Below the pieces are notes generated by a model. It saw only the letters and a list, made by a program, of their open reading frames with translations, was not told the DNA's origin and searched no databases. Of a DNA stretch of 64,000 bases, positions 55,045 to 63,297 are shown piece by piece. The position numbers and the translations under genes were made by a program. Source of the stretch: Desulfovibrio cuneatus DSM 11391 (lineage in GTDB: Bacteria > Desulfobacterota > Desulfovibrionia > Desulfovibrionales > Desulfovibrionaceae); assembly GCF_000430005.1 (NCBI RefSeq), contig NZ_KE387017.1, positions 129,715 to 193,714 of the forward strand, given 5' to 3'. How positions within the stretch are numbered: position 1 is the stretch's first letter; each line of letters begins with the position of its first letter.

Positions 55045-57942
55045 ATGAGAACAATCATGAGACACCGCCGCTTTTCCATATCCCTCCAGTTTGCGGTTCC
55101 TGCCACTATCACACTGTGTTTATTCATTGTTGCTTCCGGGCTTTTGTTTCAGGCCCATCGTGGCATGCGCTACAGCATACTTACTGCCACAGGTGTTTCT
55201 GTAGAGTATCTGGCAGACGCCCTGCGCCAGTCCTTTCATGCTACAGTGCAGCCATCCAACACGTCTTTGCGTGTGTTGCGTTATTCTGCCATAACCCGGG
55301 CAAAAACGCATGAAGAGCGTATGCTGTCGGTTCCGGCATTAGCGGAATTGCTTTTGGCTAACCCCATTAGTAATGCCGTGTATGTGGGCTACGCTACAGG
55401 GGAGCTTTTTTCGTTACGGCAGCTCCTTACATCGCATTTACACGAACCGGATGAGCCGGAAGGGGCTGCTTATGTATTGCGCTCCCTTGTGTTGGATGAC
55501 TACGGAAATATTGAGGAAATACGCCTTTACCTGGATTCGGACCTGCAAGTGATGGTAGGCATGCCGTCCTCGCGTGCCTCCATAGACCCTTTGACCAGAC
55601 CCTGGTTTCTGGCAGCTATGGAAGCCAATGGGGCGGTTATTACGACACCTCCCTATGTGTTTCATTATACGGGGGAAATTGGAGTAACCCTGGCAGAACG
55701 GGCTGGTGCTGGCGATGCTGTGGTGGCATTGGATATTACCACCAGGGACCTTACTACCCAGTTGAATAAATTGCAGGTAACACCTGGCACCCATATGGCC
55801 CTGGTGGACGAAGCAGGCCACCTTGTGGCCCAGGCCCATGACATAATCAAGGAGCCTTTGACGACTGAAGAGTTCCAACTGCGCACCATAAGTTCATCTA
55901 GCTTGCCCATGCTTACCCACCTGCTTGCCACAGAACTGCCAATGAACACCCTTATTCCCTTTGAGCAAGGCGGTGTTGAATGGTTTGGTTTTCTTTCCCC
56001 GCTTACAGACACAGCGGAAAGTGATTTAACATTGCTGGTGGCCATTCCGGGTAATGAACTGTTTGCCAAACTGTGGCAAACCCTGTGGGACCAAATGCTG
56101 TGGACAAGCGCTGCCGTGGTGTTGTGCCTGCTTATAAGCTGGAAGTTTGGGCGCGATATTGTGCGGCCCCTTCAGTTGCTTACCGGGCAGCTTTTGTCTT
56201 TGCGGCGGTTTGACTTTTCTGCCCCCATCGGTGTTTCCACTGTGCTGCGTGAAGTGCAGGAAATGGGACGCATGCTGCGGGCCATGACCCGCGCCATTCG
56301 TGGCTTTCTGGCTATTTCAGAAGCCTTGAATAAAGAACAAAGCCTGGAGCGCATGCTGGAAAATGTGCTGCAAGAGTCACTTAGTATTGTGCGGGGCAGG
56401 GGTGGCGCCATTTATTTGTATGATACAGGCCTAAATGCCCTGGACCTTGCCACAAGTGAAGGGGGCGAGTTTCAGGCGCAACTGCTTCTGCCCCCGGTTA
56501 TGTTCAGTGATGCAGAACTGGCCAGGCACCTGCGCCAGGAACTGCACGGCACCTGCAACGTGACGTTGCTACGTAGCCGGGAAAATGAACTGGTGGGGGC
56601 GCTATGTGTTATTCGCACCCCTTCCCAGCATGAAGAAGAAAGCCAGGCATTTGCTACGTTTATGCAGCAAATTTCCAGTTCTGCCGCTGTGGCGGTGGAA
56701 ACTCGCAAGCTTATGAATGCCCAAACAGCTATGCTGGAAGGGGTTATTCGCCTTGTGGCAGATGCCATTGACGCAAAGTCGCAGCACACCGGGGGCCATT
56801 GCCGCCGGGTGCCGCGCCTGGCCCAGTCGTTGCTCGATGTTGTTAAGCAAACACCCAATACCCCTTTTGCCCCCTTTACCATGAGCAGGGCACAAGATGC
56901 AGAATTCCAGGTGGGGGCGTGGCTGCATGACTGCGGGAAAATTACTACCCCGGAATATGTGGTGGATAAAGCCACTAAGCTGGAAATGATTCGTAACCGC
57001 ATTCATGAAATACGGTTGCGGTTTGAAGTGCTGCACCGCGATGCCGAGATTCAGCGCCTTGAAGCCATGGTGGCGGGTATGCCGGAAGAAGAAGCTACCC
57101 TGGCCTGCCAGGCGTTGCAGGAAGAGTTGCAGGATGAATTTGCCTTTGTAGCCCAGTGCAACATTGGCGGCGAATTTATGCACCCGGAAGATGAAGAGCG
57201 CCTGCGCACCATTGCCCGCCGGGAATGGTTGCGCTTTTTCAACGACCGCCTTGGCCTTGGCCACGAAGAAAGTGACCGGGCGCGGCAAGACGGCAGGCAC
57301 GGTGCTCTGCCTGTGAAGGAACGGCTACTGGCAGACAAACCTTCCCACCTGGTGCGCTGGCGTGAAGGGCTGGAGCCCCCGGTGCAGGCAGGTGACCCCC
57401 GCAATATTTGGGGGTTTGATATGGAACTGCCGGAATATATGTATAACTATGGGGAAATTTATACCCTGAGTGTGAAACGGGGTACCCTGACCGCCGAAGA
57501 ACGCTTCAAAATTAATGAACATATGGTGCAAACCATTTGTTTGCTCTCCAGCTTGCCCCTGCCGCAAGACATGCAGCACGTGCCGGACATTGCCGGGAAC
57601 CACCATGAAACCATGGACGGCAAAGGGTACCCGCGTAAGTTAACGGGCAAAGACATGAGCGTGCCTGAACGGGTAATGACCATTGCCGATGTGTTTGAAG
57701 CGTTAACGGCTTCTGACAGGCCCTATAAAAAAGCCAAAACCCTGCACGAAACGTTTTCCATTATGCAACGCATGGTGCAGAACAACCACCTTGACCGTGA
57801 TCTGTTTAACCTGTTCCTGGAGTCTGGTGTGTTTCTTGAATATGCCAGTACCAACCTGACACGGGCGCAACAGGATGTGGTGGATGTGACACCGTTTTTG
57901 GTGCCACCCAGTGAAGGTATGGGGGAAGAGGTGGCGGTGTAG
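55045..57942 (+). CDS. Membrane sensor with Cache, HAMP, GAF and HD-GYP domains
   Basis: 965 residues. N-terminal membrane helix (about 11-32), periplasmic double-Cache-like sensor (about 35-340, with DPLTRPWFLAAME), second helix (about 350-372), HAMP (about 375-425), GAF (about 440-565), then an HD-GYP domain with HTGGHCRRV, HDCGK (His628), HHETMDGKGYP (853-863) and IADVFEALTASDRPYKKA. HD-GYP enzymes hydrolyse c-di-GMP. About 225 residues separate HDxGK from HHE, much longer than the usual ~60, so there is a large charged insertion. The start has no strong ribosome site; MRHRRF (55057) is an alternative. Confidence 0.88.
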   Translation: MRTIMRHRRFSISLQFAVPATITLCLFIVASGLLFQAHRGMRYSILTATGVSVEYLADALRQSFHATVQPSNTSLRVLRYSAITRAKTHEERMLSVPALAELLLANPISNAVYVGYATGELFSLRQLLTSHLHEPDEPEGAAYVLRSLVLDDYGNIEEIRLYLDSDLQVMVGMPSSRASIDPLTRPWFLAAMEANGAVITTPPYVFHYTGEIGVTLAERAGAGDAVVALDITTRDLTTQLNKLQVTPGTHMALVDEAGHLVAQAHDIIKEPLTTEEFQLRTISSSSLPMLTHLLATELPMNTLIPFEQGGVEWFGFLSPLTDTAESDLTLLVAIPGNELFAKLWQTLWDQMLWTSAAVVLCLLISWKFGRDIVRPLQLLTGQLLSLRRFDFSAPIGVSTVLREVQEMGRMLRAMTRAIRGFLAISEALNKEQSLERMLENVLQESLSIVRGRGGAIYLYDTGLNALDLATSEGGEFQAQLLLPPVMFSDAELARHLRQELHGTCNVTLLRSRENELVGALCVIRTPSQHEEESQAFATFMQQISSSAAVAVETRKLMNAQTAMLEGVIRLVADAIDAKSQHTGGHCRRVPRLAQSLLDVVKQTPNTPFAPFTMSRAQDAEFQVGAWLHDCGKITTPEYVVDKATKLEMIRNRIHEIRLRFEVLHRDAEIQRLEAMVAGMPEEEATLACQALQEELQDEFAFVAQCNIGGEFMHPEDEERLRTIARREWLRFFNDRLGLGHEESDRARQDGRHGALPVKERLLADKPSHLVRWREGLEPPVQAGDPRNIWGFDMELPEYMYNYGEIYTLSVKRGTLTAEERFKINEHMVQTICLLSSLPLPQDMQHVPDIAGNHHETMDGKGYPRKLTGKDMSVPERVMTIADVFEALTASDRPYKKAKTLHETFSIMQRMVQNNHLDRDLFNLFLESGVFLEYASTNLTRAQQDVVDVTPFLVPPSEGMGEEVAV

Positions 57943-57997
57943 GGGGGAAGGGGTTGTCGCGGAGTTTGATGGAAGAGGTGGTGGTGCGTAGGTTTTT

Positions 57998-58138
57998 GCG
58001 GCGTGCCGCCGCCTCAGCCTGTTGATTTTTGTTTTGTTTGCCGCTCCGCTTGGGTTAGGGGGCCCCTTGTGCGGCCCCCTGACCCAAGCGGAGCGGATAA
58101 ATAATGAAAAACCACAAGCGTCTGCGGCGGCACGCCGC
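57998..58138. repeat. Nested foldback repeat related to family D
   Basis: Outer arms GCGGCGTGCCGCCGC / GCGGCGGCACGCCGC and inner arms CCGCTCCGCTTGGG...GGGGGCC / GGCCCCC...CCCAAGCGGAGCGG. TTTTGTTTGCCGCTCCGCTT is shared with the tandem repeat at 30361-30681. A further arm (58144-58160) repeats the same word. The gap 57943-58318 has no gene. Confidence 0.8.
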
Positions 58139-58214
58139 ACTACCCTAAGCGGAGCGGCAAACAAAAGAAGAAAAGAAGAATGGTGAGGCGCTTGCGCCGT
58201 ACTAAACTTCGTGC

Positions 58215-58244
58215 ATTGCCAAACGGAATAAACCAATGTTCCCC
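58215..58244 (-). repeat. Half copy of a family A element
   Basis: ATTGCCAAACGGAATAAACC then AATGTTCC matches the right end of family A; the left arm is missing. Confidence 0.55.
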
Positions 58245-58251
58245 AACAAAC

Positions 58252-58290
58252 AGAACCCCGCCCTGCATAACTCATGCAGGGCGGGGTTCT
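58252..58290. terminator. Bidirectional terminator between HD-GYP and TAXI genes
   Basis: Perfect 17-base stem AGAACCCCGCCCTGCAT / ATGCAGGGCGGGGTTCT with loop AACTC. It serves the convergent gene ends on both strands. Confidence 0.88.
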
Positions 58291-58318
58291 TTCAAATCCA
58301 GCAAAAAAGGTCGTGGCG

Positions 58319-59281
58319 TTATTCCACTTTCATCCCTTTTTCTTTAAAGTAGCGGGCTGCACCGGGGTGCAGGGGCACTGTCAGGCCGTCCAGCGCGGTT
58401 TGCAGGGTAATTTCTTTCCCTTTGGCGTGGGAGGCATGAATGGTATCCAGGTTTTCAAACATCCCTTTGGTGAAGGCATAGATAACGTCGTCGGAAACGC
58501 CGTCATGGGTCAGCAGCACAGCCTTAACAGCCGGGGTTTTGATGTCTTTGTCAATGCCAGTGTAGGTTCCGGCAGGAATGGTGCTTATCACAAAGTAGGG
58601 GTGTTCTTTCACCAGTTTCGCCAGGTAGGCATCGTCAAAGCTTACCAGGGTTACGTCTTTGGAAGTAGCAAGGTCCATAATGGAAGCGGTGGGGAACCCG
58701 GCAACCACAAAGCCTGCGTCAATCTGGTTGTCTTTGAAGCGGTCAGTGGTGGCACCAAAGTCAAGAAAATCTACTTTCATTTGGTCGTAGGTAAGGCCTG
58801 CTACCTGGAACAGCGCGCGCACGTCGGCTTCAACGCCTGAACCGGGGGCACCCACGCCTACGCGCTTGCCTTTAAGGTCGGTAAGGGTGTTAACCTTGGA
58901 ATCTTTCGTTACCAGAAGTTGCACGTGTTCCGGGTACAGGGCAGCCACGGCGCGCAGGTTTTTCATGGGGGCTTTGAACATCATTTCCCCATGGTAGGCC
59001 CAGTAAGAAATGTCGTTCTGGGCAAAGGCCACTTCAATGGCACCGCGGCCCAGCAGGTTGATGTTGGCAACAGAAGCGTTGCCAGTTTCAGCCGTGGCCT
59101 TAATGGCGGGGTTGTTGCTGGCTGCCTTGGCAATGGCCCCGCCAATGGGGTAGTAAGTGCCTGCGGTGCCGCCAGTGGCAATGGAAACATAGGCGGCCGC
59201 CCCGGCAAACGAGGCAGCGCCCAAAAGGCCAGCTAGTGCAGCAATACAAAGCAGGGAAGCGAATTTAAGTTTTTTCATCAT
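58319..59281 (-). CDS. TAXI family TRAP transporter solute-binding protein
   Basis: 320 residues. Signal peptide (about 1-29, AGAAA). VSIATGGTAGTYYPIGGAIAKA and VGVGAPGSGVEADVRALF are the TAXI signatures. It binds a ligand in the periplasm for the fused permease; the ligand is often a C4-dicarboxylate or amino-acid-like acid but is unknown here. The ATG overlaps the permease stop (TGATG), with GGGAG four bases upstream; a second ATG follows directly. Confidence 0.94.
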   Translation of the reverse strand: MMKKLKFASLLCIAALAGLLGAASFAGAAAYVSIATGGTAGTYYPIGGAIAKAASNNPAIKATAETGNASVANINLLGRGAIEVAFAQNDISYWAYHGEMMFKAPMKNLRAVAALYPEHVQLLVTKDSKVNTLTDLKGKRVGVGAPGSGVEADVRALFQVAGLTYDQMKVDFLDFGATTDRFKDNQIDAGFVVAGFPTASIMDLATSKDVTLVSFDDAYLAKLVKEHPYFVISTIPAGTYTGIDKDIKTPAVKAVLLTHDGVSDDVIYAFTKGMFENLDTIHASHAKGKEITLQTALDGLTVPLHPGAARYFKEKGMKVE

Positions 59282-61260
59282 CAAGCTCCCACAGAAGAGG
59301 TTAAGGGTTTTGCTTCATTACGCTTTTTGTACGTTTGAAATAAGTGGATAACAAGAAGAATAGTAAAACCTGCAACATCTGTCAAAGTTCCTGGGGTGAG
59401 CAGGCCCAGGGCACCTAACAAAGCAAGGCCGCGTAGGGCAAGGTTCAGGTGAGTGCGGTAAAAGCCAATGGTGGCCATGGCCAGCAGGAACACCCCGAGC
59501 ATGGCGGTGCATACAGGCTGCACCATGTCCAGCATGGAATCTGCCCCAATGAACAGCAAAATGGGGTTGAATACGTAAATATACGGCACAATAAGCCCGG
59601 CCAGGGCCAGCTTGAAGGCAGTTATGCCCGTGCGCATTGGGTCTGCCCCGGCAATGCCCGCCCCGGCGTAAGAGGCAAGGGCCACAGGCGGGGTAAGGTC
59701 GGCGGCAATGCCAAAGTAGAACACAAACATGTAGGCCGCCAGGGGGGGCACACCCATTTGCAGCAAGGCAGGGGCTGCCATGGTGCTGGTAACAATAAAG
59801 TTTGCCGTGGTGGGCAGCCCGGTGCCCAGGGCAATGCTTGCCAGCATGGTCATTATCATGGTGGGCAGCAGCATACCGCCTGCCAGTTCAATAATGCCGT
59901 TGGCAATGCGCAGGCCAGCGCCCGTTAAGGTGCCCATGCCTACAATCATGCCCACGCAGGCACAGGCGCAGGCCACAGCCAGGGAACCGCGTGCGCCCAT
60001 TTCAAAGGCTTCAAACATTTTTTTAGGGGTAAGGGCCGTTTCCTTGTTGAGGTAGGAAAGGGGAATACACACCAAAATGCCGTAAAAAGCCGCTTTGAGC
60101 GGAGTATAGCCAGCAAGCAGAAAGTAGATAATGGCAATAAGGGGAATAAGCAGAAAGCCCCGGGTGCGCAGCAGGTCCCAAATGTGGGGCAAGCGGTCTT
60201 TGGGCAGGCCCACAAGGCCAAGGCGCTGGGCTTCAAGGTGCACCTGAATGATAACGGAAGCATAGTACAGCAGGGCAGGAATAACCGCTGCCAGGGCCAC
60301 CTGCAGGTAGCCAATGCCCAGAAACTGGGCCATAATGAACGCGCCGGAACCCATGATGGGGGGCATTATTTGCCCGCCAGTGGAGGCAACGGCTTCCACT
60401 GCGCCCGCAAAATAAGGGCGGTAGCCCACGCTTTTCATCAGAGGAATGGTGAACATGCCCGTGGTGCACACGTTGGCCACGGAAGAGCCGGAAACAGTGC
60501 CCATAAGCCCGGAAGCAACAACCGCCACCTTGGCAGGCCCGCCTGTGGACCACCCGGCCAGGGCCAGGGATAGGTCGATAATGAATTTGCCGATGCCGGT
60601 TTTGTCCAGCACGGCGCCAAACAGGATAAAGATAAATACGAAGGTGGAAGATACTTGCAGCGGTGTGCCAAAAAGCCCTTCCGTGCCCAGGTACATGTGG
60701 TTGATGATGCGCTCAATGCTGAAGCCCCGGTGGGCCATGGCTTCCGGTAAGGATTGCCCGAAATAACAGTAGAGCAGCGCAGCAATGGCCAATAGCGGGA
60801 GAATGGGATTGGAAATGCGGCGGGTAGCTTCCAGCACAAGGGCAATAAGCACAAAGCCCATTATGATGTCCATTTGGGTGGGCAGGCCTGCACGTTCCGT
60901 AAGGGCCATATAATTTACCACAAGGTAGCCACAGGCCGCTACCCCCGCAGCAGCCAGAAAAAAGTCGCTTATGGGAATGCTGTTGTTGCCGCGCTTGCGG
61001 TACATGGGGAAAAGCAGAATTGTCAGGGTAAGGGCAAACGCCAGGTGAATGGCCCCTTGCTGCTGAATGCTGAGCAGCCCGATGCCCGCCGTGGTAAAGT
61101 GGAAGGCCGCCATGGCAAAGGCCACAAGGCTGATGAATATTTTCTGCCATCCCCCCACAATGCGGAAGCGGGATTCAGAGTCGTATTTACGGATGAGCTC
61201 GTCAAAGTCAATGCCCTCTTTTTTGGGCTGCTCCGTGGGAGTTTGTACCTGTTCAGTCAT
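59281..61260 (-). CDS. TRAP transporter permease, fused small and large membrane subunits
   Basis: 659 residues from MTEQVQTPTEQ (AAGGAAG upstream); the extended frame to 61293 is rejected. The N-terminal small-subunit-like helices (about 45-160) are followed by the 12-helix DctM-like part with GLMGTVSGSSVANVCTTG, EAVASTGGQIMPPIMG and GTGLPTTANFIVTST. Such fusions are always paired with TAXI proteins. Ion-driven secondary uptake. Confidence 0.95.
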   Translation of the reverse strand: MTEQVQTPTEQPKKEGIDFDELIRKYDSESRFRIVGGWQKIFISLVAFAMAAFHFTTAGIGLLSIQQQGAIHLAFALTLTILLFPMYRKRGNNSIPISDFFLAAAGVAACGYLVVNYMALTERAGLPTQMDIIMGFVLIALVLEATRRISNPILPLLAIAALLYCYFGQSLPEAMAHRGFSIERIINHMYLGTEGLFGTPLQVSSTFVFIFILFGAVLDKTGIGKFIIDLSLALAGWSTGGPAKVAVVASGLMGTVSGSSVANVCTTGMFTIPLMKSVGYRPYFAGAVEAVASTGGQIMPPIMGSGAFIMAQFLGIGYLQVALAAVIPALLYYASVIIQVHLEAQRLGLVGLPKDRLPHIWDLLRTRGFLLIPLIAIIYFLLAGYTPLKAAFYGILVCIPLSYLNKETALTPKKMFEAFEMGARGSLAVACACACVGMIVGMGTLTGAGLRIANGIIELAGGMLLPTMIMTMLASIALGTGLPTTANFIVTSTMAAPALLQMGVPPLAAYMFVFYFGIAADLTPPVALASYAGAGIAGADPMRTGITAFKLALAGLIVPYIYVFNPILLFIGADSMLDMVQPVCTAMLGVFLLAMATIGFYRTHLNLALRGLALLGALGLLTPGTLTDVAGFTILLVIHLFQTYKKRNEAKPLTSSVGA

Positions 61261-61294
61261 AAGGCTTCCTTCAATAATAAAACGGTGAAACAAG

Positions 61295-61518
61295 GGAAAT
61301 GCTGATTTATTCCGTTTGGCGGCGTTGCTTCACTTTTTCTGAAACAGTCGAGGACAGAAGAGTTGACTCGGCCCGTCCTGGGCCTCGGCCTTCGGCTCCC
61401 GCCCTTCGGGCGGTTTCCAATTCCGCTTTCATGCGGAATTGTCACTCCTGCTTCAAAAAAAGCTTGCGCACAGGGCCTGTGTCCCCGACCTTGCCAAACG
61501 AAATAACTGCGCGTTTCC
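61295..61518. repeat. Enlarged family A element, 224 bp (A6)
   Basis: Ends GGAAATGCTGATTTATTCCG ... TTGCCAAACGAAATAACTGC then GCGTTTCC. The centre carries extra hairpins: GGCCTCGGCCTTCGG region, CCCGCCCTTCGGGCGG and AATTCCGC...GCGGAATT. Another family end (AATCAGTGTTTCC) follows at 61531-61543. It separates DUF1850 from the TRAP permease gene. Confidence 0.85.
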
Positions 61519-61607
61519 CAAAGACCATTTAATCAGTGTTTCCTAAGAAAAACACTACGCATGTGTTGTCTCAAGGTATTCTTACGCAGTAAAAATATCA
61601 AATATTA

Positions 61608-62171
61608 TTACTGTTTTTTTGGCTCCAGTCCTGCCAGAACATGCCACAAGGGGCGTTGTTGCACGGTTATGTGCAGCCGGGCCAGGGGCATGGTGCGGTA
61701 AAGCGCATGCCAGCCACCAGGGGAAACCCTGGCTTCATTTGTACCTAATTCTTCTGTACCTACCCGGTACCACACCTCTGGTTCTGCCCTTCTGCCACCT
61801 TGCAGAATCATCCAGGGGGGGGTGGAATAAAAGCGCCCCGGTGTGGGCAGGGCAAAAGGCAACCCTGCGTTATGCGATTGAATACGCGTGCGCCACGGCC
61901 ACAGCAGCCCGTGCAGCGGTGCCAGAAATTCTTCCACCGGGGTGCGCTGCACAGAATGAATCATGCGGGTGTGCAACTCCTGCCCAAGGGGGGCAGGCAA
62001 GGAAAAGCCAAGGGCTTTTTGGTTGCTTGCCTGAATAACGGGAACAGGCCACAAAGCAAGGCACACACAAAGAAGCAGAAAAAATAGTGCCCCCTGGGCC
62101 AGAAAGACCAAGGGAAGCTTGTGGGGGGAGCACCGTTTACCCAAGCCCAGTCTTGTGCCATAACGGGGCAT
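61608..62171 (-). CDS. DUF1850 protein, TRAP-associated
   Basis: 187 residues from MPRYGTRLG; an upstream ATG at 62225 in the same frame is possible, and neither has a ribosome site. One N-terminal membrane segment (about 22-45), then the DUF1850 pattern HTRMIHSVQRTPVEEFLAP and a Tyr/Trp-rich end. This small family accompanies TAXI-TRAP systems; its role is unknown. Upstream of the permease on the same strand. Confidence 0.82.
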   Translation of the reverse strand: MPRYGTRLGLGKRCSPHKLPLVFLAQGALFFLLLCVCLALWPVPVIQASNQKALGFSLPAPLGQELHTRMIHSVQRTPVEEFLAPLHGLLWPWRTRIQSHNAGLPFALPTPGRFYSTPPWMILQGGRRAEPEVWYRVGTEELGTNEARVSPGGWHALYRTMPLARLHITVQQRPLWHVLAGLEPKKQ

Positions 62172-62223
62172 GCGGCTTTGTAGTGTTACGCCGTGGTTTT
62201 TTACATTGCCCAGGGGTGCTTGC

Positions 62224-63165
62224 ATGCCGATGTTCTCTATTGTTCCTGCACTGGCGTATATGCTGCTTTTTTGTCAGGCAAACCGTTTGTTGGCACGTGG
62301 GTGCTCACAGTGCCTGAACCGGGCCTATAGCGTCAATTGTAGCATTTTGTACACCAAAACGCCACATCTATTTCAGCGCCATATTTCCCGTTTTTTCCAT
62401 GCAGGGAAGAAAGCGCATTGGCATGCCCCGGCTGACCATGGCCTTGCCCCTGAGGCAGGCTGTGCCACGGTACAGGGCGGGCAGGGTGCCATAGGCTGTA
62501 TTGTCCATGCTGCCTTATGCTTTGCCCTGCTGGCTGTGCCGGCAGGCAGTTTACCTGCCCTGTGGGCCTGGCCTTATGCAGGGGGAGTGTTGCTGGGTAT
62601 ACTGTTGTGGGCAGCAGTTTTGCAGCCGTACCCTAAAAGTGGCACGGCACGGGCTGGGGGTATGCCAGGGCTTGCAGGCAGGCCATTGCTGCTGGCCTTT
62701 GCAGGGCTGGTGCTGGTGTGGGGGGGGCTGGGGCTGTGCAGTTGGCACCGGGGGTTACCAGGCTATTTTTGGCACCTGGATGCATTTGTAGCGCACCCTT
62801 TGTGGTGTGAAGTTTCCCCACCTGGCAAGGTGAGCCTTGCCGTGGTTTTGGTCGGGCTGTGCAGCCTGCTACCCCGGTGGCCCAGGCAGGAGGAACAGAC
62901 CGCAGTGCAGCCGTTGCCCGTGGCCTATGTTGCCTGGGTGGTGTTGTGGCAGGCTGTGGTGGTTTCCCTGTTGGTTCCGTTCACTCTTGGGCAATGGCTT
63001 GGGGGAAGCTGGTGGATTGTGGCAGATTTTTTCCTGTTTTGGGGCAAGGTGGGGGTTTTGGTATTTGTTGTTTCGCCGTGTTGCGTGCGCTGGCTGGGGC
63101 CGTGGGGTGGGGCTTGCCTGCTGGTGGCAGGGCTTGGGGGCATGTTGCTGTGGGGGCTTAGGTAA
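62224..63165 (+). CDS. Unknown multi-spanning membrane protein
   Basis: 313 residues from MPMFSIVPALAYMLLF (AGGGG seven bases upstream). Not recognised. One hydrophobic segment at the start, a Cys/His-containing soluble stretch (about 28-95), then six to seven segments in which Trp, Gly, Leu and Val dominate. Late segments (LFWGKVGVLVFVVSP) vaguely recall NuoH/EchB-type subunits, but the NuoH signatures are missing. The 5' end overlaps the DUF1850 start region on the other strand. Unusually many cysteines for a membrane protein. Confidence 0.6.
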   Translation: MPMFSIVPALAYMLLFCQANRLLARGCSQCLNRAYSVNCSILYTKTPHLFQRHISRFFHAGKKAHWHAPADHGLAPEAGCATVQGGQGAIGCIVHAALCFALLAVPAGSLPALWAWPYAGGVLLGILLWAAVLQPYPKSGTARAGGMPGLAGRPLLLAFAGLVLVWGGLGLCSWHRGLPGYFWHLDAFVAHPLWCEVSPPGKVSLAVVLVGLCSLLPRWPRQEEQTAVQPLPVAYVAWVVLWQAVVVSLLVPFTLGQWLGGSWWIVADFFLFWGKVGVLVFVVSPCCVRWLGPWGGACLLVAGLGGMLLWGLR

Positions 63166-63205
63166 TGTGCAGGTTCCATGGACCCTGCACGTTTGCATAA
63201 TACAC

Positions 63206-63242
63206 AAAGCGCCTGCTGGTTTCCCGGCAGGCGCTTTGTTTG
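63206..63242 (+). terminator. Terminator after the membrane protein gene
   Basis: AAAGCGCCTGC / GCAGGCGCTTT, 11-base perfect stem, ten-base loop, then GTTTGTT. Confidence 0.85.
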
Positions 63243-63250
63243 TTATGATG

Positions 63251-63286
63251 GCTCGGCTCCGCTATTCAGGTGAACAGCGGAGCCGG
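63251..63286 (-). terminator. Hairpin after the chemotaxis receptor gene
   Basis: GCTCGGCTCCGCT / AGCGGAGCCGGGC with one mismatch, 12 bases past the receptor stop codon on the minus strand. Confidence 0.6.
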
Positions 63287-63297
63287 GCAAGGGCGTG

